Of a DNA stretch of 58,299 nucleotides, positions 42,297-51,195 are shown piece after piece. Origin of the DNA: Enterocloster bolteae (GTDB lineage Bacteria > Bacillota > Clostridia > Lachnospirales > Lachnospiraceae); NCBI GenBank assembly GCA_021772025.1, contig JAETNT010000032.1, positions 1-58,299 on the forward strand, in the 5' to 3' direction. The stretch's first letter is position 1; every line of letters starts with the position of its first letter. The position numbers and the translations under genes were made by a program. The notes under the pieces were generated by a model. The model ran no database searches. It was not told the origin of the DNA and saw nothing but the letters and a program-made list of their open reading frames with translations.

Positions 42297-42338
42297 TTGA
42301 TAAACGGTAAATTTTCAGATATGATATTCAATATGAAT
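42297..42338 (+). promoter_or_regulatory. promoter and operator of the AraC-type regulator gene
   Basis: TTGATA (42297-42302), 17 bases, TATGAT (42320-42325), followed by ATTCAATATGAAT (42326-42338). Both spacer and flanks resemble the MFS-LacI promoter (AAATTTTCAGATAT shared), placing this gene in the same regulon. Confidence 0.7.
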
Positions 42339-42382
42339 TTTTTACTGAAAATTTCTTGTAAAGGGGTCGCTGCAAATTTATT

Positions 42383-44599
42383 ATGAAACGAAAATCAAAG
42401 GTATACTTGAAGCTATTTTTATCATATTTAGGAATTTTGATTATACCTATTTTAGTGGCAGGTGGAATTTATGGACGAGTCTGGCAGATTATGCGGGCGC
42501 AGACTTCCAGAATTAACGAGAATCTTTTAAATATGGTACAGCAGGAGATAGACAACGAAATAAAAAATATTCAAAAAATTGAAAGTCGTTTGGCCCTTGA
42601 TAACGGGATCCAAAATCTCTCAAAAGAAAGGGAGTTCCAGCCTGAAAATCAGCAGTCATTGTACCATTTGTATAATGAATTAAGGATAATCCGTGTTGCG
42701 GAAGCTCTGTTTAATCATGTATTCGTATATTTTCCCAAAACAGAAAAAATAAGCAGCAGTCTTGGGAACATGGATATTTCTCTTTACTATGAGCTCTATT
42801 ATAAAAATGACAATACAGATTTTGAATCTTTCAAAGAATACCTTGCTTTGCGGCATTATAATGATGTGCTTCCGATTACCGGATCCGATGGGAAGAACCT
42901 GCTGCTGTTTACCATGAGTTCATTAAATACAAATGTCGGAGAAGCAGCAACCATCGGGATTGCTGTGGATGCGGAGCAATTCCGCCAGAAATTGTTATTC
43001 GGCAAATGGGATGAAAAAATGTATATCCGAATTACAGACAGCCAAAACAGTACCATATGCATGGATGCCAAAAGTGACACATTGCCAAAACAGATGACAA
43101 AGGATTCCTATATTGTTACCAGTGTCAACTCTAATGCAACCGATTGGAGATATGAGGCAATTGTTCCGAAAGCTTTAATCGACCGCGAAGCTTACGAAAT
43201 ACAGATTTGGTCTGCAATTGGATTATTCATTTGTATTATTTCCGGATTCGGAATTGCAAGCTGGCTGGCAAGGAAAAACTATAATCCTTTAAAACTTCTG
43301 ACAGAAAATTTTGCAAACCAGGCCAGCTTAAAAGGCAATGATAAGACAGAGAGGCAGGTAGATGAATATCAGTGGCTTAATCAGCAGATGAATCATTTTT
43401 TTAAAGAGCATATTGATACTCAAAGACTTCTTAAAAACAGCCGTAAAACATTAAAAACATACTATTTATCTCAAATGCTTATGGAGCACTGCGAAAAAAG
43501 CCCCCAGGAGCAGACCGGAATCATGCTTCACTCCGAAACCTATGCTGTTGTTCTTTTAAAGCCAGAGGGAAAAGGAATGTCTACAGGAGAACATCCTGAC
43601 GAGGGGGAACAGGCTCTCCGAAAATTTATCATCGCCAACGTGCTGAGTGAAATTTGTCAGAACTATTTTGAGGTGGAAATGACCGAAATGGGTCAGCAGG
43701 AAGCTGCTATTATTGGAATGAATGAGCCGTCTCAGAAAAATATGGAGCTTTTGCAGGAATGTGTGGAAAGCCTTCAGCAAATTACAGAAGAATCCTTCGG
43801 CTTTTCCTGTACTGCCCTTTTAGGAACTGCCTGCAGCGGAATAGGCGGAATTCATGAATCCTATATGCAGGCTCAGGCTATGGAGGAGTATATCAATCTG
43901 CTGGACACGCCAATACTCCGCTATGACAAAGTACAGGATCTGCGTTTTATATATGAATATCCGGAAGAGCTGGAGCAAAAAATCATTCACGCAATGAAAA
44001 TAGGCGACGAAAAAACAGCCGGCCAATGTATGATGGAGGTGTTTGACCGCAATCTTTCGGGGCAGGTAAAAGCCAATACATACCGCTGCCTGATCTTTGA
44101 TATGATTGGTACTCTTTTAAAGGGAGCCAACACAGGGGGATACCACCATGCGGATCGGGAAATAGAGTTACTGGAACAGCTTTCCGTAAAAACGCCTGTT
44201 GAAGAGGCAAGAGATAGCTTTTTAAAATGCCTGGCTTTAATCTGTTCTCAGATTCGTCAGATCCGTATGCAGGCCAGCAGCGATCATATATTCAGCCAGA
44301 AGGTGGAGATGTATGTAAAGGAAAACTTTACAGATCCGGATCTGAATATCTCCATTGCAAGTCAGCATTTCCGGATGACTCCTTCCTATTTATCTTCTCT
44401 TTATAAAAAACAGACAGGAAAAAGCTTGTTAGAATTCATTAACAATGTACGAATTGATTTTGCAGAGCGCCTTTTAAAAGAGGGCTGCAGTGTAGCAGAC
44501 GCGGCGGAGCAGTCCGGTTTTCGCGACAGCGCAAGCTTTATCCGGGCATTTAAAAAGAAAAAAGGAATTACCCCGGGACAATTAAAGAAAGAATTTTAG
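42383..44599 (+). CDS. AraC family regulator with membrane sensor domain (YesS-like)
   Basis: 738 residues. Two membrane helices (about 10-30 and 272-295) bracket an extracellular Cache-like domain; a HAMP-like linker and a central cytoplasmic region follow; the last 100 residues hold two helix-turn-helix motifs: ISIASQHFRMTPSYLSSLYKKQTGKSLLEFI and VADAAEQSGFRDSASFIRAFKKKKGITP. This layout is that of YesS-type regulators that control LplABC transporters and polysaccharide enzymes. It lies directly upstream of such an operon and is the obvious activator, while its own promoter shows the LacI-type palindrome, which would link both regulons. Confidence 0.9.
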   Translation: MKRKSKVYLKLFLSYLGILIIPILVAGGIYGRVWQIMRAQTSRINENLLNMVQQEIDNEIKNIQKIESRLALDNGIQNLSKEREFQPENQQSLYHLYNELRIIRVAEALFNHVFVYFPKTEKISSSLGNMDISLYYELYYKNDNTDFESFKEYLALRHYNDVLPITGSDGKNLLLFTMSSLNTNVGEAATIGIAVDAEQFRQKLLFGKWDEKMYIRITDSQNSTICMDAKSDTLPKQMTKDSYIVTSVNSNATDWRYEAIVPKALIDREAYEIQIWSAIGLFICIISGFGIASWLARKNYNPLKLLTENFANQASLKGNDKTERQVDEYQWLNQQMNHFFKEHIDTQRLLKNSRKTLKTYYLSQMLMEHCEKSPQEQTGIMLHSETYAVVLLKPEGKGMSTGEHPDEGEQALRKFIIANVLSEICQNYFEVEMTEMGQQEAAIIGMNEPSQKNMELLQECVESLQQITEESFGFSCTALLGTACSGIGGIHESYMQAQAMEEYINLLDTPILRYDKVQDLRFIYEYPEELEQKIIHAMKIGDEKTAGQCMMEVFDRNLSGQVKANTYRCLIFDMIGTLLKGANTGGYHHADREIELLEQLSVKTPVEEARDSFLKCLALICSQIRQIRMQASSDHIFSQKVEMYVKENFTDPDLNISIASQHFRMTPSYLSSLYKKQTGKSLLEFINNVRIDFAERLLKEGCSVADAAEQSGFRDSASFIRAFKKKKGITPGQLKKEF

Positions 44600-44617
44600 A
44601 TTTTGCCAATTATGTTG

Positions 44618-44668
44618 AAAAAATGCAAACTGTCAAAGGTGTTTTTGCCAATGGAGTTTGCATTTTTT
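44618..44668 (+). terminator. Rho-independent terminator of the AraC regulator gene
   Basis: AAAAAATGCAAACT (44618-44631) pairs perfectly with AGTTTGCATTTTTT (44655-44668), ending in a U tract. It lies 19 bases past the stop, upstream of the transporter operon. Confidence 0.8.
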
Positions 44669-44741
44669 GCATATAAAAATCAATATTAGTTTGATAATAT
44701 GGGTGATACAAAACAAAATATAAGATGCAAGGAGGAGAAAG

Positions 44742-46379
44742 ATGAAACACAGAAAAACCGCATTACTTTTTACAGTAGCAATGATTTTCGCTCTGGCTGG
44801 CTGTGGCCAAAAAGCCGGGCAAGAGCAGACTACTGCTGCAACATCCGCAGCAGAGGGAGCACAGCAAACACAAACAACAGGGGAATTTTCTTATCCAATG
44901 CAGGCAGGGGATGCACTGACCTATTGGTGCGAACTTCAAGGCACTGTAAGCCCAAACTTTTCCAACTTGGGCGAAACTCCATTTGCAAAGGCATGGATGC
45001 AGGAAACCGGAGTAAATATTGAATTTATGCATCCGCCAACAGGGCAGATAAAGGAACAGTTTAGTTTAATTCTTGCTGATGGAAACCTTCCTGACATGAT
45101 GGAGTACAGCTGGGTAAAGGATTATCCGGGCGGCCCTGAAAAAGCTATTAAGGACGGTGTGATCCTTCCTCTTAACGATGTATTCGAGCAGTATTGTCCA
45201 AATATTACCGCTTATTTAAAAGAGCATCCTGAGGTGGATAAAATGATCAAAACGGATGACGGGCATTATTATGTATTTCCATTTATCCGCGGAGACGAGA
45301 AGCTTTGTAATACCATTGGACTTATGCTGCGTCAAGACTGGTTAGAAGAGCTGAATCTGGAAGTGCCGGAAACAATAGAGGAATGGCACACTGTACTGAC
45401 TGCATTTAAAAATGAAAAGGGAGTTGCCGCACCCTATTGCCCGGAATGGACAAGAGAAGACTTTAAGGATAACGACCCGTTTGCATATGCATTTAACACC
45501 TGCCGAGGCTTTTATATCGATAATAACGGAGAGGTTAAATTTGGCGCTATAGAGGAAAATTACAAAAAATATTTGGAGTTAATGAAGCAGTGGTATGAGG
45601 AAGGACTCATTGACCCTGATATGGCCACATTGAAATTTGACCAGGTAAGCGCCAAGATGACCAACGGCTCCGCCGGGGCTTCTATGGGATTTGCAGGAAG
45701 CCGTATGGGGGCATGGATCACAGCGGCCCAGGGCAGCGAGCCGGATTATATGCTGGTAGCAGCGCCTTACCCAACCCTTGAAAAAGGTGCAAAACCGGAG
45801 TTTGGCCAGATGGATAATCAGTATCCGGGAACTGCCAGCGTAGCAATTACCTCCTCCTGTAAAGACGTAGAGAGAGCAGCCCGGCTGCTGGATTATGCAT
45901 ATGGGGAAGAGGGACATATGCTTTTTAACTTTGGCGTAGAAGGAGAATCCTATGAAATGAAGGATGATTATCCGGCTTATACAGACTGGATAATGGCAAA
46001 TCCTGATGGCTGGCCTGTATCTCAGGCAATGTCTGCTTATATTCGCGGCAATTATAATGGGCCTTTTGTGCAGGATCTTCGTTATCTGGAGCAGTATTAT
46101 ACCATTGATCAGCAGAAGGAAACCCCTGATGTTTGGGGAAACAGCAACGCAAAGGCACATAAAATGCCCCCGGTAACTCCTACCTCTGAGGAGAGCAAGG
46201 AATACTCTACTATTATGAACGAGATCAATACCTATCGCGATGAGATGGTTCTTAAATTTATATTTGGGACAGAAAGTCTGGACAATTTTGACGCTTATGT
46301 AAAAAACATTGAAAATATGGGACTGCAGCGCGCGTTAGAGATTCAGAGCGCAGCATTAGAACGCTACAATGCCCGTTAA
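44742..46379 (+). CDS. LplA-type sugar-binding lipoprotein of an ABC transporter
   Basis: 545 residues, ATG behind AAGGAGGAG. Signal peptide with lipobox LAGC (Cys21) and a Gln/Thr-rich linker. The mature protein has the extracellular solute-binding family 1 pattern of large LplA proteins: EFMHPPTGQIKEQFSLILADGNLPDMMEY near residue 97 and GLIDPDMATLKFDQVSAKMTNG later. Such proteins bind oligosaccharides cut from plant or host polysaccharides. A hairpin follows the stop and precedes the permease genes, consistent with higher expression of the binding protein. Confidence 0.9.
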   Translation: MKHRKTALLFTVAMIFALAGCGQKAGQEQTTAATSAAEGAQQTQTTGEFSYPMQAGDALTYWCELQGTVSPNFSNLGETPFAKAWMQETGVNIEFMHPPTGQIKEQFSLILADGNLPDMMEYSWVKDYPGGPEKAIKDGVILPLNDVFEQYCPNITAYLKEHPEVDKMIKTDDGHYYVFPFIRGDEKLCNTIGLMLRQDWLEELNLEVPETIEEWHTVLTAFKNEKGVAAPYCPEWTREDFKDNDPFAYAFNTCRGFYIDNNGEVKFGAIEENYKKYLELMKQWYEEGLIDPDMATLKFDQVSAKMTNGSAGASMGFAGSRMGAWITAAQGSEPDYMLVAAPYPTLEKGAKPEFGQMDNQYPGTASVAITSSCKDVERAARLLDYAYGEEGHMLFNFGVEGESYEMKDDYPAYTDWIMANPDGWPVSQAMSAYIRGNYNGPFVQDLRYLEQYYTIDQQKETPDVWGNSNAKAHKMPPVTPTSEESKEYSTIMNEINTYRDEMVLKFIFGTESLDNFDAYVKNIENMGLQRALEIQSAALERYNAR

Positions 46380-46390
46380 GGGCTAAGGAA

Positions 46391-46429
46391 GGGAATGTAC
46401 TCCTCTTGTTCACAGAGGGGTACATCCCC
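46391..46429 (+). promoter_or_regulatory. intercistronic hairpin between binding protein and permease genes
   Basis: GGGAATGTACTCCTCT (46391-46406) pairs with AGAGGGGTACATCCCC (46414-46429) with two mismatches, seven-base loop. It is followed by TTATAG, not a strong U tract. Likely a partial terminator or 3' stabiliser of the lplA-like message. Confidence 0.6.
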
Positions 46430-46461
46430 TTATAGTCTGGCGGCTTGAAAGAGAGGGTAAA

Positions 46462-47382
46462 ATGAAGGAGTTGTCGCTTTTTGATAAAATAAAAAAAGAT
46501 TGGATGAGAAATAAATCGCTATACATAATGGTTCTTCCAGTGCTGATTTTTTTTATTTTATTTCACTATAAGCCTATGTATGGCGCAATTATTGCGTTCA
46601 AAGATTATACGCCTGCCCTGGGAATTAAAGACAGTCCCTGGGTCGGCTTGGAAAATTTTTCAAGGTTTTTCAGCAGCGTCTATTTTGGCCGCTTGATCCG
46701 CAATACCATTCTGCTTAGTGTATACAGCTTAATTTTTGGTTTTCCCGCGCCGATTATTCTGGCTCTCTTGCTAAATGAAGTAAGAAACAAAAAATTTAAG
46801 GGGTTGACACAGACCGTAACCTATTTGCCTCATTTCATTTCCATGATCGTAGTAACCGGTATGCTGGTGGATTTCAGTCTGACCAGCGGGTTATTTAATG
46901 ATATTATTGAACTTTTTGGAGGGGAACGTTCTCCGCTTCTTCAAAATCCGGATCTGTACCGCACCATTTATGTAGCATCCGGAATCTGGCAGGAAGCAGG
47001 ATGGGGCTCTATTATCTACCTTTCCGCCTTATCCGGAGTTGACAGCCAGCTATATGAGGCGGCACAGATTGACGGCGCAGGAAAGTGGAAACAGCTTCTT
47101 AACGTAACTCTTCCCGGAATTATGCCGACCATTGTGATTATGTTTATTTTGAAAATGGGGACGCTGATGAATATGGGATATGAAAAGACAATTCTTTTGT
47201 ACAATCCTGCAACTTATGAAACTGCGGATATTATTTCTTCTTATATATACCGAATCGGCCTTTTAGATCAGGACTGGAGCTATTCTACTGCGATTGGCCT
47301 TTTTAATTCCGTGATTAATTTCGCTCTTTTACTTATCACCAATAAATTGGCACGTAAATGCGGCGAGACAAGTTTATGGTAG
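46462..47382 (+). CDS. ABC transporter permease, LplB type
   Basis: 306 residues, six membrane helices. It has the amino-acid start LFDKIKKDWMRNKSLYIMVLPVLIFFILFHYKPMYGAIIAFKDY of LplB proteins and the permease EAA loop YEAAQIDGAGKWKQLLNVTLPGI (about 195-217), which contacts the ATPase. No ATPase gene is present in the operon; such transporters normally share a distant MsmX-type ATPase (family knowledge). Confidence 0.92.
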   Translation: MKELSLFDKIKKDWMRNKSLYIMVLPVLIFFILFHYKPMYGAIIAFKDYTPALGIKDSPWVGLENFSRFFSSVYFGRLIRNTILLSVYSLIFGFPAPIILALLLNEVRNKKFKGLTQTVTYLPHFISMIVVTGMLVDFSLTSGLFNDIIELFGGERSPLLQNPDLYRTIYVASGIWQEAGWGSIIYLSALSGVDSQLYEAAQIDGAGKWKQLLNVTLPGIMPTIVIMFILKMGTLMNMGYEKTILLYNPATYETADIISSYIYRIGLLDQDWSYSTAIGLFNSVINFALLLITNKLARKCGETSLW

Positions 47383-47393
47383 GGGGGACAGAA

Positions 47394-48284
47394 ATGAAAT
47401 CAATAAAAGTGAAACGCTCCAGAGGAGAACGCATCTTCACTGTATTTAACTATATTTTTTTATCGCTGATTATGCTGCTCTGTCTGTATCCGGTTTGGTA
47501 TGTAGTTGCGGCATCCTTTAGCAACAGCAATATGCTGACCCAGCACACAGGCCTTTTATTAAAACCGGTGGGATGGAGTACAGACGCATACAGTAAAGTT
47601 TTTCACAATCCTATGATTGTCCGCGGTTATTTGAATACCTTGTTTGTGTTGGTTGTAGGCGTTACATTGGACATTATTATGACAGCGTTGGGGGCTTATT
47701 TTCTTTCAAGGCGAAGAGTTTTATTTAAAAAACCGATTATGATCTTGATCATGTTTACCATGTTTTTTTCAGGCGGCATGATTCCATTTTATCTAAATTT
47801 AAAAGATCTGCAGTTAAGAGACAGCCTGTGGGGACTGATTCTTCCTTTTATGATCAGCACCTATAATCTGGTGATTTTAAAAACATCCTTTGAAAGTATT
47901 CCGGAAAGCCTGATTGAAGCGGCACAAATTGACGGCGCAGGACACGTAACAATTTTAAGTCAGATTGTTCTTCCTCTTTCAAAGGCAATTTTGGCGGTAA
48001 TGGTGCTTTACTATGGTGTTTCTATCTGGAATTCATGGTTCTGGGCTTCTGCCATTATCCGTACCCGGGAGCTTTATCCCCTTCAGGTAATTTTAAGAGA
48101 AATACTGATGCAGAATGATGTTACCTCTATGACAACCGGTGTGGGAACCATGGATCAAGAGTCAGTGGCAATGACCATTAAATATGCAACCATTGTAGTG
48201 GCAACCGTACCAATCCTTTGTGTGTACCCGTTTTTACAAAAGCATTTTGCCAAAGGAACTATCGCAGGCGCAGTAAAGGAGTAA
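47394..48284 (+). CDS. ABC transporter permease, LplC type
   Basis: 296 residues from ATG at 47394 behind GGGGGGA; an upstream in-frame start at 47358 overlaps the previous gene and lacks such a site. Six membrane helices and the EAA loop IEAAQIDGAGHVTILSQIVLPLS. LCLYPVWYVVAASFSNSN and FFSGGMIPFYLNLKDL are typical of LplC. It pairs with the LplB-type subunit to form the oligosaccharide channel. Confidence 0.92.
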   Translation: MKSIKVKRSRGERIFTVFNYIFLSLIMLLCLYPVWYVVAASFSNSNMLTQHTGLLLKPVGWSTDAYSKVFHNPMIVRGYLNTLFVLVVGVTLDIIMTALGAYFLSRRRVLFKKPIMILIMFTMFFSGGMIPFYLNLKDLQLRDSLWGLILPFMISTYNLVILKTSFESIPESLIEAAQIDGAGHVTILSQIVLPLSKAILAVMVLYYGVSIWNSWFWASAIIRTRELYPLQVILREILMQNDVTSMTTGVGTMDQESVAMTIKYATIVVATVPILCVYPFLQKHFAKGTIAGAVKE

Positions 48285-48287
48285 AAG

Positions 48288-49388
48288 ATGAATGCAGAAA
48301 AAGTTTTAGAAAAGCTGGAAGTAAAAATTCATAAGCAATGCATGAGGCTGGGGGAACGCATCCCTTATATTGCTGAAAACGGAAAGTATCAGAATGATAT
48401 GCGGGACGTAAAGCTGTCATGGTGGACCAATGGCTTTTGGCCCGGGATTTTGTGGCAGATGTACCAATATACAAAGGATTCTCTTTACAGAACTGCCGCA
48501 GAGCATACCGAACAGGAATTTGACCGTATTCTGGAAGACTTTGAGGCGCTGCATCATGATGTAGGTTTTTTGTTTCTTCATACCGCAGTGGCCGATTACA
48601 GGCTTACAGGAAATCCCAAATCACGTACAAGGGGACTTCACGCCGCTAACATACTGGCAGGCCGTTTTAATCCCTCAGGAAACTTTATCCGGGCGTGGAA
48701 TGAGGATAAAACAGGCTGGATGATTGTAGACTGTCTTATGAATGTGCCGCTTCTTTACTGGGCGGAAAAAGAACTGAAGGATCCCAGATTCGGAGAAATT
48801 GCAAGACGGCATACAGATACAGCAATACAGTATCTGCAGAGACCGGACGGCTCCTGCAATCATATTGCAGTATTTGATCCGGTGTCAGGAGAACCCGTTG
48901 AATTTCCTGCCGGGCAGGGCTGCAAAGAAGGGTCTTCATGGTCCAGAGGTCAGGCGTGGGCAGTGTACGGCTTTGCTTTAGGATATCGATATACAGGCAG
49001 GCAGGAATACCTGGACGCTGCCAAGAGAACAGCCCATTATTTTCTGGCAAATGTAGCTCAAACAGGTTTTGTCTCTCTTTTAGATTTCAGAGCGCCTGCG
49101 GAACCTGTATATTGGGACACTTCTGCTGCCGCGTGTGCGGCATGCGGCCTTCTGGAAATTGCAGATGCCGCAGATGAGCCGGAAAAGCTGTTTTACAGAA
49201 GCAGTGCAGAAAAAATACTGGAGGCATTGGCAGAAAAACATTGCTGTTGGGATGTTGAAAGAGATGGTATTTTACAGAACGGAAGCGTTGCTTACGAAAA
49301 ACAGGTTCATGTTTCGCTGATTTATGGAGATTACTTTTTTACGGAGGGAATTCTCCGGCTGTTGGGGAAGGAATTTATGATCTGGTAA
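48288..49388 (+). CDS. GH88 unsaturated glucuronyl hydrolase
   Basis: 366 residues, an (alpha/alpha)6 barrel of GH88 length. The two catalytic Asp of the family are at Asp91 (ALHHDVGF) and Asp148 (WMIVDCLMN); SWWTNGFWPGILWQMY and GSSWSRGQAWAVYGFALGYRYTG are further family blocks. No signal peptide, so it works in the cytoplasm. It hydrates the 4,5-unsaturated uronate left at the non-reducing end by polysaccharide lyases, releasing 5-keto-4-deoxyuronate. This points to import of lyase products by the LplABC-type transporter, and to the KduI/KduD-type genes at 16-18 kb for further breakdown. Confidence 0.9.
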   Translation: MNAEKVLEKLEVKIHKQCMRLGERIPYIAENGKYQNDMRDVKLSWWTNGFWPGILWQMYQYTKDSLYRTAAEHTEQEFDRILEDFEALHHDVGFLFLHTAVADYRLTGNPKSRTRGLHAANILAGRFNPSGNFIRAWNEDKTGWMIVDCLMNVPLLYWAEKELKDPRFGEIARRHTDTAIQYLQRPDGSCNHIAVFDPVSGEPVEFPAGQGCKEGSSWSRGQAWAVYGFALGYRYTGRQEYLDAAKRTAHYFLANVAQTGFVSLLDFRAPAEPVYWDTSAAACAACGLLEIADAADEPEKLFYRSSAEKILEALAEKHCCWDVERDGILQNGSVAYEKQVHVSLIYGDYFFTEGILRLLGKEFMIW

Positions 49389-49398
49389 AGGAGCCTGT

Positions 49399-51195
49399 AT
49401 GGAAAAGAAAGAATGTTTTGATCTGTTAAAAAGCTGGTGTGACGGCCTGATCCGCTATCAAATTCATGATAAAGGAGACTCTCGCTTTGACGGCGGTTTT
49501 TTCTGTCCTGCCTGTAAGATGATTCATGGAAGAAGTCAGGATGCCGTTTATCCCTTAATGTGCGTGGCGGATTTTACAGGAGAAGAAAAATATCGGAAAG
49601 CAGCAGAAAATGTTTTCGACTGGGGCTCCAATATGACCTGCGATGACGGAAGCTTTTATAATGATGCTCAGAGTGAATGGAATGGAATAACGGTTTTTGG
49701 GGTAATCAGTCTATGTGAAGCTTTAATCCTTCACGGTCATTTACTGGCTCCTGAAATAAAAGAACGCTGGGAGCAGAGAATGGAGGCAGGGGCCCAGTGG
49801 ATTGCGAAAACGATTACTCCAAAATTTAAAACTAACATTAATTACCATGCATCTGCTGCCGCTGCCCTTTCTTTAGCGGGAACATACGGAAACTGGCCGG
49901 AATATTTAGTACAGGCAAAGAAACTGGCTGATTTTTGTGAGAAGCATTTATCGGAAAATGGGCTTTTTTACGGAGAGGGCCAACCGGCAGAGCATGTGAC
50001 GAAAAGGGGGTGCAGGCCGGTAGACATAGGATATAATGCCGAGGAATCGATCCCTTCCCTTGTTTTATACGCCAAAACAGTTGGCGATTTAAAATTACTA
50101 GAAAAATTGAAAGAAATTTTGAGAAAGCTGCTTGTTTTTATGCTGCCGGACGGGGCATGGGATAACAGCTTTGGGACCAGAAATTATAAATGGACCTATT
50201 GGGGAAGCAGAACATCAGACGGATGCCAATCCGCCTATGGAATCTGGGGAGGCGAGGAACCTGTATTTCATGAAGCTGCGGTAAGGAATCTGACGTTGTA
50301 CAAGAACTGCACCGGAAACGGACTTTTATATGGCGGTCCAGACTATGAAATACATGGTGAAGAACCCTGTATTCACCATACATTTTGTCATGCAAAGGCA
50401 CTGGCAGCCATGTTAGATTCCGGGCAATGGAGCAGTCAGCCAGCAGAGCTCCCTTCCCAGCGCGCGCCGTCTTTGCTGTATTTTTCGGAAATAGACGCGT
50501 GGAAAATCTCAAAAGGCGGATTTTTGGGCACCGTAACAGGCTATGATTTTCATTACATGAAAGGAGGGCATGCTTCCGGAGGTACTTTAACAATGCTGTG
50601 GCACAGGACGGCTGGCCCTGTGATTATGTCGTCCATGACAGATTATTGGTTAAAAGAACCACACAACATGCAGCTTTCTTTAAAAAAATCGCAGCACCGC
50701 AGTTTAACCCCCAGAATCGAGCTGGAAAGCCAGGGAAAAAAATATTCCAGCTGTTATGATTATGATTCCCGTATTACAGCAGAAGAACTGGAAAATGGAA
50801 TTCGGATTGAAGCGCATGTGGAATTAAAGGATGCGGAGCACAGTTCTGCTTTTAATCCTGTATTTTGCCGCCTGGTATACTTATTTTCAGATGGGCAAAT
50901 CACAATTGACGGAAGCACGAAATTACTACCGAAGCCGGATTCCCGGCAGCCGGTATTTATAATTCCGGTAATAGGAAGGCACAAGCTGGGCGTGCAGCGT
51001 GTCCAGGACGGCTGGGTATTGCCAAGGGAAAACGGAACGGTTAAAATCGGCGTATCCACTTTAGACCATATGAAAGCGCCGGATCCGGTTTTTTTCCTGG
51101 CCGGAGGCTTTGAAGCATGGCAGTTTACCATAAAGCCAGATAGCAATGGGGAATTTCATGTTGCCATTAAGGTAGAGGAGGAAAGGGTATGTTAG
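49399..51195 (+). CDS. large (alpha/alpha)-barrel protein of the polysaccharide operon, family not recognised
   Basis: 598 residues, ATG behind AAAGGAG, no signal peptide. Residues 1-330 look like an alpha/alpha toroid (repeated helices with SEWNGITVFGVISLCEALILHG, NINYHASAAAALSLAGTYGNW, CQSAYGIWGGEEPVFHEAAVRN), residues 350-598 like an antiparallel beta sandwich (KKYSSCYDYDSRITAEELENGIRIEAHVEL, QITIDGSTKLLP). This two-part build is shared by heparinase II/III-like lyases and by several uronate-acting hydrolases. Candidate acids include His/Tyr/Arg clusters around 155 and 205-215. Placement after GH88 suggests an enzyme on the same oligosaccharide. I cannot assign a CAZy family. Confidence 0.65.
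   Translation: MEKKECFDLLKSWCDGLIRYQIHDKGDSRFDGGFFCPACKMIHGRSQDAVYPLMCVADFTGEEKYRKAAENVFDWGSNMTCDDGSFYNDAQSEWNGITVFGVISLCEALILHGHLLAPEIKERWEQRMEAGAQWIAKTITPKFKTNINYHASAAAALSLAGTYGNWPEYLVQAKKLADFCEKHLSENGLFYGEGQPAEHVTKRGCRPVDIGYNAEESIPSLVLYAKTVGDLKLLEKLKEILRKLLVFMLPDGAWDNSFGTRNYKWTYWGSRTSDGCQSAYGIWGGEEPVFHEAAVRNLTLYKNCTGNGLLYGGPDYEIHGEEPCIHHTFCHAKALAAMLDSGQWSSQPAELPSQRAPSLLYFSEIDAWKISKGGFLGTVTGYDFHYMKGGHASGGTLTMLWHRTAGPVIMSSMTDYWLKEPHNMQLSLKKSQHRSLTPRIELESQGKKYSSCYDYDSRITAEELENGIRIEAHVELKDAEHSSAFNPVFCRLVYLFSDGQITIDGSTKLLPKPDSRQPVFIIPVIGRHKLGVQRVQDGWVLPRENGTVKIGVSTLDHMKAPDPVFFLAGGFEAWQFTIKPDSNGEFHVAIKVEEERVC

Noticed and set aside
45579..46160. 193-codon minus frame inside the sugar-binding lipoprotein gene
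   Set aside because: Shadow of a clear gene; Cys/His/Ile-rich composition typical of antisense reading, no ribosome site.
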